DNA of 64,000 bases from Pseudooceanicola nanhaiensis. GTDB taxonomy: Bacteria > Pseudomonadota > Alphaproteobacteria > Rhodobacterales > Rhodobacteraceae. The position numbers and the translations under genes are program-made. The stretch lies in assembly GCF_020171315.1 (NCBI RefSeq), contig NZ_JAIUZP010000010.1, forward strand, positions 1 through 64,000, read 5' to 3'. How positions within the stretch are numbered: the first letter of the stretch is position 1; the number at the start of each line of letters is the position of its first letter. Below are positions 1 through 7,875 of the stretch, piece after piece. The notes beneath the pieces were generated by a model. It did not search any database, had not been told where the DNA came from, and worked only from the letters and a program-made list of their open reading frames with translations.

Positions 1-738
1 TCGATCATGGGGGACGCCAACCCGGCGGCGATGAAGCGCAAAGACGTGATCCGCATGCGTGACAGCAACGCCCACAAGGTCTACTTCGCCAACTACTCGC
101 TGCGCGTGCTCCGTGTCCTCATGGAGCACTGCGTCGATCTGGGCTGGCGAGAGACCAACCCGGCGCGGGGTGTATCAGAGCTGAAGTCCGAGACGGTGAA
201 ACAGCGCGAGCCTTGGCCGCGCGAACTGCTCGACGCCTTCCGCGAAACCTGCCCGCTCGGGACGCGGGAACGGCTGGTGATGGAACTCTGCGTCTGTACC
301 GGCCAGCGGATCGGGGACGTTCTCGAAATGCGCTGGTCCGACATTCAGGAGGGCGCCATCGTCCTCCAGCAGAACAAGACCAAGAAAGTTCTCTGGGTGC
401 CGATCCTGCCGGAGCTACAGGCGGCGCTCGACGTGGCCAAGCGCAACTCGGTCTTCATTGTGACCAATGAGCGGGGGACCAACTCTTGGTCCTATCGCGG
501 CGCGTCACATGCCGTGCGCGAGGTCCGCAAGAAGATCGGGGCGCTCGACTACGACATTCACTCGTGGCGCTACAACGCGGCCTGCGAGCTTCTGGAAGCG
601 GGCTGCGAAGATGATCTGATCGCCGCCGTGACGGGCCAGAGCCCGGCCATGGTGCTGCACTACACCAAGAAGGTTCGGCAGCACCTAAGAGCCATCCAAG
701 CGCAGCGGATGAGAACAGAACAAAAACAGAATGTTTAG
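1..738 (+). CDS. Tyrosine recombinase/integrase, 5' end outside window
   Basis: Site-specific recombinase of the phage integrase family, which cuts and rejoins DNA through a catalytic tyrosine. The reading frame is open to base 1, so the start and most of the arm/core-binding domain probably lie to the left. An internal ATG at 7 gives 243 residues. Numbered from that ATG, the active site reads R101 (TGQRIGD), a Lys in the beta-hairpin near 124-127, H185-x-x-R188 (HSWR) and Y219 (HYTKK). The second His of the family is replaced by Gln211 (TGQSP), a common variant. The gene points at the 3' end of tRNA-Cys 60 bp downstream, the usual arrangement at an integrated element's edge. Function by family is firm; whether it is active is unknown. 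Confidence 0.9.
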   Translation, partial: SIMGDANPAAMKRKDVIRMRDSNAHKVYFANYSLRVLRVLMEHCVDLGWRETNPARGVSELKSETVKQREPWPRELLDAFRETCPLGTRERLVMELCVCTGQRIGDVLEMRWSDIQEGAIVLQQNKTKKVLWVPILPELQAALDVAKRNSVFIVTNERGTNSWSYRGASHAVREVRKKIGALDYDIHSWRYNAACELLEAGCEDDLIAAVTGQSPAMVLHYTKKVRQHLRAIQAQRMRTEQKQNV

Positions 739-753
739 ACTTTTGCTTAGACT

Positions 754-795
754 TTTTCAGGGGTCTTGGCGCGCTTCGCGTTAAGCCCTTGAAAA
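754..795. terminator. Hairpin between integrase and tRNA-Cys
   Basis: An imperfect stem TTTTCAGGGG (754-763) / CCCTTGAAAA (786-795) encloses a smaller GCG-rich stem. It lies just past the 3' end of the tRNA and past the integrase stop, so it could end transcripts from either side. Inferred from sequence symmetry only. Confidence 0.4.
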
Positions 796-798
796 CGT

Positions 799-872
799 TG
801 GAGGCGAGTACCGGAATCGAACCGGTGTGCACGGATTTGCAATCCGCTGCGTCACCACTCCGCCAACTCGCC
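799..872 (-). tRNA. tRNA-Cys (anticodon GCA)
   Basis: On the minus strand a full cloverleaf can be drawn. The acceptor stem GGCGAGT pairs with ACTCGCC (809-803), the anticodon loop TTGCAAA gives anticodon GCA, and the T arm contains GGTTCGATTCC. The discriminator base is U, as expected for tRNA-Cys, and CCA is encoded at 801-799. The 3' end faces the integrase, so the tRNA 3' part is the likely attachment site of the element on the left. Confidence 0.96.
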
Positions 873-1122
873 GCCGGAGGGCCGAAGCCCGTGTGGTACC
901 GCGCGATATAGCGGGCGCTCGCAGAGGCTGCAAGGCGGAATTTGAGGGCGCGCGCGGCAGGACGACGCTGTGCCGCGTGCCGGTGACGGTGACGGAGCGG
1001 GGTAGGGCGCCCCGGGCGTCGCGTGAGGGAGGCCGTGCGGGCCGCAGTGTCGCGCAGGGGGCGCCTGCCACTCCGGTAGGTGCGACCCGGGGCCGGGCAG
1101 GGCCGACCGGTGCGGGAGGCGC

Positions 1123-1322
1123 TTCCCCAGTTTTGGGGAATGGAGCGGCGTGCAGGGATGCGGGAAGGATGGGGCGAGCCCGGGCCTCTGGCAGCGACGC
1201 ATCCCGAACCTTCCCCCGCCGGGGGGCCGGTCTCGCTCAACCCGGATCGAGACTGCACTCTCGGGCAGTCTCCTCGAACCCCAACTCCTGCGCGGACAGC
1301 CCCATGTCCGCGCAGCTTTATT
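1123..1322 (+). ncRNA. Candidate structured RNA or leader with alternative hairpins and a terminator
   Basis: No protein gene is supported between 873 and 1423. The interval instead holds a run of inverted repeats: TTCCCC/GGGGAA (1123-1128/1135-1140), GGGATGCG/CGCATCCC (1155-1162/1198-1205), GTCTCG/CGAGAC (1230-1235/1248-1253), GAGACTGC/GCAGTCTC (1249-1256/1265-1272), and a perfect 10-bp stem TGCGCGGACA/TGTCCGCGCA (1289-1298/1305-1314) followed by a T-rich stretch, which looks like an intrinsic terminator. The third and fourth stems share bases 1249-1253 and exclude each other. This could be an independent small RNA or an attenuating leader for the gene at 1424. I do not recognise a named RNA family in it. 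Confidence 0.4.
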
Positions 1323-1423
1323 TCGTGCGTGCCTCAATTCATGACCGAAAATTGCTCAAATCGGGTTGCGCCTGCCGCGCAGCCATGGGACCGTCGTCCT
1401 CCGCGACGAAAGGGGGGCATTCC

Positions 1424-1912
1424 ATGTTAAGGCGCTGGTTCCTCGCAGGGGCGATGGCAGCCTCCGCCTGCCGGGTGGGGGCGCGCTCTCAGGATGACCT
1501 GCTGGTGGTGACCGGCCCGGGCGGGCAGCGCCACCGGTTCACGGAGGACGACCTTGCCGGTTTCGACTGGCACAGGATCGCGACCCATACCGTCTGGACC
1601 GAGGGGCTGCGGGTCTTCGAGGGGCCACTGCTGCGCGATGTCCTCGCGGCCTGTGTGGCGGACACGGCCGAGATCGGACAGGCAAGCCTCGCGATGCGGG
1701 CGCTCAACGATTTCCGGATCGACATGCCGGCCCGTGACGCCTGGGAGTTCGATGTCATCCTGGCCCGGACGATGGACGGGGCGCCGATGCGGGTGCGCGA
1801 CAAGGGCCCGCTCTGGGTGGTCTACCCGCGCGACGACCGGCGCGAGTTGCAAACGGCCCTCTATGATGAACGCTGGATATGGCAGCTCTGCGAGATCCAG
1901 ATCACGGCATGA
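1424..1912 (+). CDS. Periplasmic molybdopterin-binding-fold (SUOX-like) protein
   Basis: A 162-residue protein with an N-terminal signal peptide (MLRRWFLAGAMAAS..., possible cleavage near residue 22), then a single oxidoreductase molybdopterin-binding-like domain (LRVFEGPLLRDVLAAC, DKGPLWVVYPRDD). The start at 1424 is chosen because a strong GGGGGG Shine-Dalgarno stretch precedes it and the signal peptide begins there; the frame is also open far upstream. I do not see the cysteine context that ligates molybdenum in real sulfite oxidases, so it may act as a ligand-binding accessory. Its stop overlaps the start of the sensor kinase (ATGA), which suggests a role in signal input for that kinase. 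Confidence 0.7.
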   Translation: MLRRWFLAGAMAASACRVGARSQDDLLVVTGPGGQRHRFTEDDLAGFDWHRIATHTVWTEGLRVFEGPLLRDVLAACVADTAEIGQASLAMRALNDFRIDMPARDAWEFDVILARTMDGAPMRVRDKGPLWVVYPRDDRRELQTALYDERWIWQLCEIQITA

Positions 1913-3291
1913 CCTCGCGACTGAACGTCCTCGCCGCGGTGCTGATCTGCCTTTTCGGGGCGGTCTTCATCTCGTCCTACCGGGAGATCCTCGCGATGGA
2001 TCGGCAGCTTGCGCTTGAGCGGGGGGAGCGGAACCTCTGGGCGGCGACACAGGCCGAGAGGGAGCTCTACCGACTGCTGCTCATGGCACAGCCTGCGCCG
2101 GAGGCCGCGCGCCTCGACCTGCAGGCCGAGATCCTGCTGAGCCGCCTCGACCTGATGCTGGCCTCGCCCCAGAGGGAGCATTTCGTGGCCCTTGGCCTTG
2201 GTGGCGCACTGGACGCGGTCGCGCAGGCCGTCGCGCAGGTAGATCGCGCCGGTGGGGGCGAGGGGGGCGGCGGGGCGCGCGTTCTTGGGGCGCTGCCTTC
2301 CGATCTCGGGGCAACGCTGCACGACATTGCGACCCAGACCATGCTGCTGGAGCGTCGGGAGCGGGCCGAGCGCTTGCAGGACCGCAGCGCGGCCTTGCGC
2401 CGGCTGGTCATCTCGGTCGTCGGGGCGGGATGCCTCGGGGCGGCGATGAGCGGTGTGATCGTCCGCAACCTGCTTCGCCTGCGCAGCGCCCGGGACAGCC
2501 TTGCACGGCTCAACGCGACGCTCGAACAGCAGGTGGAGCGGCGGAGCGCAGAGCTCCGCGAGGCGCTTGCCGTCGAACGCCGCGCGCGGGAAATCTACTA
2601 CAGCTTCATCATGGCGGTCTCGCATCAGCTGCGCACGCCGGTGTCGGTGATCCACATCATCTCAGCGCGGCAGTTGCAGACGGCGCGCCCCGCGACCTGC
2701 GACCCGGAAGTCCTGCGCCGGAAGTTCACCAAGATACACCGCGCGGCGGAGCGTCTGAACGATCTGCTCTCCACCGTGCTGGAGGCCGCCCGCATCGACG
2801 CAGACGATTTCGCCGCGCGCCTTGTGCGGCTCGATTTCAACGACCTCGTGCAGGAGGGGCTCGCCGGGGTTGCGCGTGAGCGGCCGGAGGTGCCCCTCGA
2901 TGTCGAGGTGTCGCGGGTGCCGCTCATGATCACCGGGGACAGGCACCTGCTGGAGCAGGTCATCCAGAACGTTGTGGGCAATGCGCTGAAGTATTCGGAC
3001 AAGGGCGCGGCCGTCACCGTGCGCACCCTGCTCTGTGACGGCGGGGTCGAGTGCCGCATCCGCGACCGGGGCGTGGGCATTGCGCCCGAAGTCGGCGACC
3101 GGGTGTTCGACCGGTTCTACCGCGCCCCGAATGCCCGGCTGTTCCGGGGTATGGGGATCGGCCTCTACCTCGGGCAACAGGTCGTCCGGCTGCACGGCGG
3201 GCGCATCAGCTATACCTCGGAGCTGGGGCAGGGCACCGAGTTCCGCATTTTTCTGCCCACGCCGAACAGGGAAGACCAGCATGACCAGTGA
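1909..3291 (+). CDS. Membrane sensor histidine kinase
   Basis: A 460-residue two-component kinase. The N-terminal membrane segment (about residues 5-22) and a second one (about 163-185) bracket a helical periplasmic region of about 140 residues. A coiled coil (SLARLNATLEQQVERRSAELRE) leads to the HisKA domain, with phospho-acceptor His239 in SHQLRTP. The catalytic domain has the N box (NVVGNALKYSD), G1 (DRGVGIAPE) and G2 (GMGIGLYLG). The start overlaps the preceding stop by four bases (ATGA), and the end overlaps the response regulator by 11 bases, so the three genes are translationally coupled. The signal sensed cannot be read from the sequence. Confidence 0.92.
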   Translation: MTSRLNVLAAVLICLFGAVFISSYREILAMDRQLALERGERNLWAATQAERELYRLLLMAQPAPEAARLDLQAEILLSRLDLMLASPQREHFVALGLGGALDAVAQAVAQVDRAGGGEGGGGARVLGALPSDLGATLHDIATQTMLLERRERAERLQDRSAALRRLVISVVGAGCLGAAMSGVIVRNLLRLRSARDSLARLNATLEQQVERRSAELREALAVERRAREIYYSFIMAVSHQLRTPVSVIHIISARQLQTARPATCDPEVLRRKFTKIHRAAERLNDLLSTVLEAARIDADDFAARLVRLDFNDLVQEGLAGVARERPEVPLDVEVSRVPLMITGDRHLLEQVIQNVVGNALKYSDKGAAVTVRTLLCDGGVECRIRDRGVGIAPEVGDRVFDRFYRAPNARLFRGMGIGLYLGQQVVRLHGGRISYTSELGQGTEFRIFLPTPNREDQHDQ

Positions 3292-3916
3292 CCGGAAGCG
3301 GCAGGTGATCCTCTGCATCGAAGACGATCCGGACATCCTCGAAGAGCTGCGCGAGGAGTTGGGTTGGCTCGGCTACGCGGTGTTGACGGTTTCTGGCCCG
3401 GACGAGGCAGAGCATCTGCTGGCCTCGGTCCGGCCCGATCTGATCCTGTGCGACATCGTCATGCCGGGGCGCAACGGCATCGACTTCCTCGTCGAGATGC
3501 GCAAGTCGGGTAAGCTGCCCGTGCGGGTGCCCTTCCTGTTCCTTTCGGCCCTGTCGGATCGCGACACGCGGCTGCATGCGCTCGGGGCCGGGGCCGACGA
3601 CTACATGACCAAGCCGATCGACCTCGAGCTGTTGCAGGTCAAGGTCCGCAACATGCTGGACTTTGTCGATCGCCTGACCGCCCGGAGACCCGCGCCGTCG
3701 CCCAGTTGCGCGATCCACCTGTCGCCCCGTGAAGAGCAGGTGCTGCGGGAGCTGGGGCAGGGCGCCCGGACCGCCACGATCGCCTACGAACTCGGCATCT
3801 CCGAACACACGGTGAACCAGTACATCAAGCACCTCTACCGCAAGATCGGGGCGTCGAACCGGGCCGAGGCGGTGCGTCACGCCATCGCCCGCGGGCTGGT
3901 GCAGCCAGAGCTCTAG
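3281..3916 (+). CDS. Response regulator, receiver plus LuxR-type HTH
   Basis: A 211-residue cytoplasmic transcription factor, the likely partner of the kinase it overlaps. The receiver domain (about 7-125) has the acidic pair EDD near residue 14, phospho-acceptor Asp58 (LILCDIVMPG) and the conserved Lys in YMTKPID. The C-terminal LuxR/FixJ helix-turn-helix (about 145-205) reads LSPREEQVLRELGQG...TVNQYIKHLYRKIG. Targets are unknown; the polysaccharide pair that follows after a 411-bp gap is a possible but unproven target. Confidence 0.92.
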   Translation: MTSDRKRQVILCIEDDPDILEELREELGWLGYAVLTVSGPDEAEHLLASVRPDLILCDIVMPGRNGIDFLVEMRKSGKLPVRVPFLFLSALSDRDTRLHALGAGADDYMTKPIDLELLQVKVRNMLDFVDRLTARRPAPSPSCAIHLSPREEQVLRELGQGARTATIAYELGISEHTVNQYIKHLYRKIGASNRAEAVRHAIARGLVQPEL

Positions 3917-4327
3917 CGCCGCCAGCCGGGCCGCTGTGCGCGGTTCGGGGGCGCCTCGACTGGCCCGGAGACTGGCCTGCTGACTGGGGCAGGGACATGG
4001 CGGAAACATGGCCGGTCTGCGCGGCGGTAGGTGACCTGGGGGCACGTTGCCTCCCGAACGGGGCCGCCTCAGACCCCTTTTCGCTGCATTACAGGTCTTT
4101 CCGGCCCGTCAGACCATGGAAAACGCCCCAGTGTCCCCCTCAGTGCATGGCTCCTATGTCTTTCAAAACTGTGAACAATTCGTTTCCGCCAACCATAATT
4201 TCGCCCTCATTACGGTTTACGTTTGCTTAAGACCGGAAGAGCGCAACGGCGTGCTCGGGTGGCGGCGAATGTCCCCGGTCCAGAAGTGTGTATCCCATCC
4301 CAGACCCCCACTTGCGGAGAAGCCGTC
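3917..4327. other. Intergenic region, probable promoter of the polysaccharide operon
   Basis: A 411-bp gap without a supported gene. Bases 4155-4230 are clearly AT-richer than the surroundings, as expected for a promoter and regulatory region ahead of the HlyD-like gene at 4328. I could not identify a convincing -35/-10 pair or a palindromic operator. Short open frames here (such as 3997-4230) lack family resemblance. Confidence 0.4.
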
Positions 4328-5626
4328 ATGCCTATGACTGTCTTGAGAGTTTCTGCTGCCGCTGTGCTCGTCGCCTCTGTCGCTACAGCTGTGGTGCCCC
4401 ATCTGACTGATTACATTTCTACCAACGCCGTTGTGAACGCCCCTCTGGTCAGCGTGAACGCGCCCTTTGACGGTATCGTCGAAGTCCCAAGCCTGGGCCC
4501 GGCACGGGCCGTGCAGACAGGGGACGCCATCGTCGAACTTCGCAAGGATCGCGGCCAGAACGGCGCCGTCCGGGCGCTGGACAGTGAACTTGAAACCATT
4601 TCGGGCGAGATCGTCGCGCTCCAGATGCAGCGCGAACGCCTGCAAATGCTGTCCCATCAGCTCAAAGAGCGGCGCGATGCCCAGATCGAGGCCCGCGTGG
4701 CCTGGTACAAGGTGCGCCTGCAGGAAGCGCAGGCCGATGTCCACAGCGCCGAGGGCGCGCTGACCCGTGCCGAGGCCGCCGCCGACCGGGCGCAGCGCCT
4801 GCAGGAACGTGGCCGCATGGCCGAGAGTGACGCGATCGAGGCACAGGCCGATCTGGCCGAGGCCCGCGCGGCACTGGAGCGTGAGAAGGCCGTCGTGGAG
4901 CGGATGAGGATTGAACAATCCTACCTTGCGGATGGCGACGTGATCGACCTCTCCACCAACGACATCGAGCGTGTCGACTACCGGATCGACGAACTGGCCC
5001 TGCGGGATGCCGACCTCGACTCGCAGTTGCTGGCCCGGCAGTCCCGCCGCGCCGCCCTCAAGCGCGAGATCGACGCGCTGGAGGTCGAGACGCTGCGCAA
5101 CGAGCGCTTCCGCCCCCTCGCCGCCGCAGAGGGCGTCATCTGGGAATCCTCCGGTCAGCAGACGGCCACCGTCTCGACCGGGGAGCAGGTGGTGCAGCTG
5201 CTGGACTGCTCGCGCCGCTTCCTCGAATTCATCCTCCCCGAGCGGTACTTCGAGGCGATCACGCCCGGAACGCCGGTGTCGGTGCAGCTGAAGGGCTCGG
5301 ACGAGACCTTCGAGGCCGAGATCTCGGCAGTCTACGGGGGCGGTGCCCGTCCCAACCTCAAGATGCAGGCGGCTCAGCCGCGGCTCGACAACCGCGATGG
5401 CCTGCGCGTCATCGTGCGGATGCCGCCGGTCGACGTCTCCGATGTCAACGTTGCGCGGGGCTTCTGCGATGTGGGCCGCTCTGCCGAGGTCCGGTTCCAG
5501 GGCAAGTACGAGACCAACGTCGCTGGGCTGGTCCAGCGGGTGCGGGATGTGACGGGGCTGTTCCCGGATGCGGTGGCCCTTGATGGTCAGGCGTCTGGCG
5601 GGGCCGGCCGGACCGTCACGAACTGA
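4328..5626 (+). CDS. HlyD-family periplasmic adaptor, BgsB-like
   Basis: A 432-residue inner-membrane-anchored adaptor. One N-terminal membrane segment (about 5-22) is followed by a lipoyl/biotinyl-like half motif (APFDGIVEVPSLGPARAVQTGDAIVEL), a long coiled coil (about 80-240) and a beta-barrel region (LPERYFEAITPGTPVSVQLKG). The start at 4328 follows GGAGA at a 7-base spacing. It sits 13 bp upstream of a processive beta-glycan synthase, the same order as bgsB-bgsA, the mixed-linkage beta-glucan pair known from Sinorhizobium. By analogy it would carry the nascent glucan across the periplasm. The HlyD family is clear; the BgsB assignment is inference from context. Confidence 0.82.
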   Translation: MPMTVLRVSAAAVLVASVATAVVPHLTDYISTNAVVNAPLVSVNAPFDGIVEVPSLGPARAVQTGDAIVELRKDRGQNGAVRALDSELETISGEIVALQMQRERLQMLSHQLKERRDAQIEARVAWYKVRLQEAQADVHSAEGALTRAEAAADRAQRLQERGRMAESDAIEAQADLAEARAALEREKAVVERMRIEQSYLADGDVIDLSTNDIERVDYRIDELALRDADLDSQLLARQSRRAALKREIDALEVETLRNERFRPLAAAEGVIWESSGQQTATVSTGEQVVQLLDCSRRFLEFILPERYFEAITPGTPVSVQLKGSDETFEAEISAVYGGGARPNLKMQAAQPRLDNRDGLRVIVRMPPVDVSDVNVARGFCDVGRSAEVRFQGKYETNVAGLVQRVRDVTGLFPDAVALDGQASGGAGRTVTN

Positions 5627-5639
5627 GGGGCGCGCGGGC

Positions 5640-7712
5640 ATGTCAGAGCATTTCATTCCCCTTGCCCTCGTCGCCATCGTCATCCTCCTCGCGCCGCAGA
5701 GCCGGCTGGCAGGGCCCCGTACCAACAACGTGATCGTGGCCGGTCTGCTGCTGCTCGTCGGTCTGCTGGGGGCGCGCTATCTCTACTGGCGCGCGACCGA
5801 GACCCTGCCCGCCCCGGGGACGGGGCTGGGCGAGGCGGCCTTCGCCTGGGCGCTCTTCCTGCTGGAAATGGCGGTCTGGGTGGATACCTCGATCCTCTTT
5901 GCGACGCTGTCCCGCCGCCGGGACAATTCGGCCGCGGCGGATGAGGGCGAGGCGCGGCTGCGCGGGATGGCCCCCGCGGATCTGCCCACCGTCGATGTCT
6001 TCATTGCGACCTACAACGAGGAACTCGAAGTCCTCGAGAAGACCATCGTCGGGGCGCTCGCGCTGGACTGGCCGGCGGACCGTCTGCGCGTGATCGTGCT
6101 GGATGACGGCAAGCGCGGCTGGCTGAAGGACTTCTGCGCGGCCAAGGGGGCGGATTACTTCACCCGGGCCGATAACGCCCATGCCAAGGCAGGCAACATC
6201 AACGCGGCGATCCAGCGGACCGATGGCGAATATTTCATGGTCCTCGACGCCGACTTCGTGCCGCAGCACAACTTCCTGTTCCGGGCCATGGGGCTCTTCG
6301 AGGATCCGAAGGTGGGGATCGTGCAGATCCCGCATTCCTTCTACAACGCGGACCCGATGCAGACGAACCTGCGGATGCGGCACACGCTGCCGGATGACCA
6401 GCGGCTCTTCTTCGGCCAGATCATGGCCGGGCGCGATGGCTGGGATGCGGCCTTCTGCTGTGGCTCCAATTCGATCACCCGTCGCACCGCGATCGAGGCG
6501 GTGGGCAACGGGCTGCCCACGGGCTCGATCACCGAGGACATGCTGCTGACGCTGGTCATGCTGCGGAAGGGTTACGTGACCCGCTACCTGAACGAACGGC
6601 TGGCCATTGGTCTGGCGCCGGAATCCCTGATGGCGATGTACGTGCAGCGTGCCCGCTGGGCCCGGGGCGCGATCCAGATGCTCTTCCTCAAGGAGGGGCC
6701 GCTGGGCCCCGGTCTGTCGCTTCAGCACCGGCTGCTCTTCCTGCCGATGCACTGGCTGCTTCAGCCGCTGATGATCCTCTCGGCGCTCTCCGTCCCGGCG
6801 ATTTGCCTCTGGACCGGCTGGTCCCCGATGCCGAATGTCCCCGTGCGCGATCTGGTCAGCTTCCAGCTGCCGGTGATCCTGGCGACGCTCGGGGCGCTGC
6901 GCCTGCTTGCGCCGGACGGGTTCTTCCCGCTGGCCTCCTCGGTGCACGCCGCGCTTCAGGCGCCGCGCATCCTGCCGACCGTGATCACCACGCTGATCCA
7001 GCCCCATGGCCATGCCTTCAAGGTCACGCCCAAGGGCAGTGCGGCAGGGGCCGCGCGGGATCGCGTCATGATCTTTGCCCCGGCGGCGCTGATGCTTGTG
7101 ACCGCCCTCGGCTTCGTGGTGAACGCGAACCTGAACACGCGGGTGATGGCCTCGACGGACCACCTGCCGCTGATGGCCTTCTGGGCCGCCTACAGCATGG
7201 TGATCCTGCTGGTGGTGCAGGTCGTCGCCGTCTCGACGGGCCGGCCGCAGCGCGAGGAGCGGTTCCACCTCGAGATGCCTTGCCGCGTGGGCAACCGTCC
7301 CAGCAACTCGGTCGCGGCGCGGCTCGACTGGCTGTCGCTCTCTGCGGCTGGGGTTGCCCTGCTGGAGCTGGACCGCATCGGGCATAACCTTCGCTGGGTC
7401 GAACTCAACATTCCCGGTGTCGGGCCGGTCGCGGGGCGGGTCGTCAAGCAGGACGACGCCGAGTTGCGGCTTGTCTTCGAATTGACCGGCGAAGCGCGGC
7501 GGGACGAGTTGATCCGCCTGCTGTTCACGACGGGGCTGGAAAACCCGATGTCGAAACGCTGGGCGCTCAACGTCAGCCTCGGGATGCTGTCGCGGGTCTT
7601 CGTGCGCTCCAAGCCGCAGCCCGAGGCGCTCGATCCGTCCGCCCTGCGTCCGCCGCAATGGTTGCTCGACGCCACCGCAGAGGTGCCGGAGGCCGCAGGC
7701 AAGGCCGCGTGA
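5640..7712 (+). CDS. BcsA-like processive beta-glycan synthase (GT2), BgsA-like
   Basis: A 690-residue membrane glycosyltransferase. N-terminal membrane helices precede the GT2 domain, with D155-D-G, D203-A-D, T298-E-D and Q336-R-A-R-W, the full set for a processive beta-1,4 synthase using a UDP-sugar. Further membrane helices follow (about 390-530). The C-terminal region (about 538-650) is PilZ-like in position, but it lacks an exact RxxxR and has SLSAAG where DxSxxG would be, so canonical c-di-GMP binding is doubtful. No bcsB, bcsZ or bcsC homologue follows, which argues against a cellulose operon and fits the BgsA type. The polymer made is inferred, not shown. Confidence 0.85.
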   Translation: MSEHFIPLALVAIVILLAPQSRLAGPRTNNVIVAGLLLLVGLLGARYLYWRATETLPAPGTGLGEAAFAWALFLLEMAVWVDTSILFATLSRRRDNSAAADEGEARLRGMAPADLPTVDVFIATYNEELEVLEKTIVGALALDWPADRLRVIVLDDGKRGWLKDFCAAKGADYFTRADNAHAKAGNINAAIQRTDGEYFMVLDADFVPQHNFLFRAMGLFEDPKVGIVQIPHSFYNADPMQTNLRMRHTLPDDQRLFFGQIMAGRDGWDAAFCCGSNSITRRTAIEAVGNGLPTGSITEDMLLTLVMLRKGYVTRYLNERLAIGLAPESLMAMYVQRARWARGAIQMLFLKEGPLGPGLSLQHRLLFLPMHWLLQPLMILSALSVPAICLWTGWSPMPNVPVRDLVSFQLPVILATLGALRLLAPDGFFPLASSVHAALQAPRILPTVITTLIQPHGHAFKVTPKGSAAGAARDRVMIFAPAALMLVTALGFVVNANLNTRVMASTDHLPLMAFWAAYSMVILLVVQVVAVSTGRPQREERFHLEMPCRVGNRPSNSVAARLDWLSLSAAGVALLELDRIGHNLRWVELNIPGVGPVAGRVVKQDDAELRLVFELTGEARRDELIRLLFTTGLENPMSKRWALNVSLGMLSRVFVRSKPQPEALDPSALRPPQWLLDATAEVPEAAGKAA

Positions 7713-7875
7713 TCCTGTCCTGCCGGCGTGTTTTTCCCGCCGGCAGAACGTCGAATTTGCCAGCAACTGCGGGCCCCATCGCGCCCCCGCCGGAAAAAGC
7801 GGTGGCTGGGCCGTTGCCGGGCGAAATCAATTGTGGCACAACCTCAGGCAAGGAATCCGAACTCACGAGTTTAGT

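Noticed and set aside
1080-1430. Short protein frames over the hairpin region
   Set aside because: The 116- and 64-codon frames are Arg/Pro-rich with no start signal, and the sequence shows RNA-type symmetry instead.
5640-7712. Cellulose synthase operon
   Set aside because: The catalytic motifs match but bcsB, bcsC and bcsZ are absent and the PilZ motif is degenerate.
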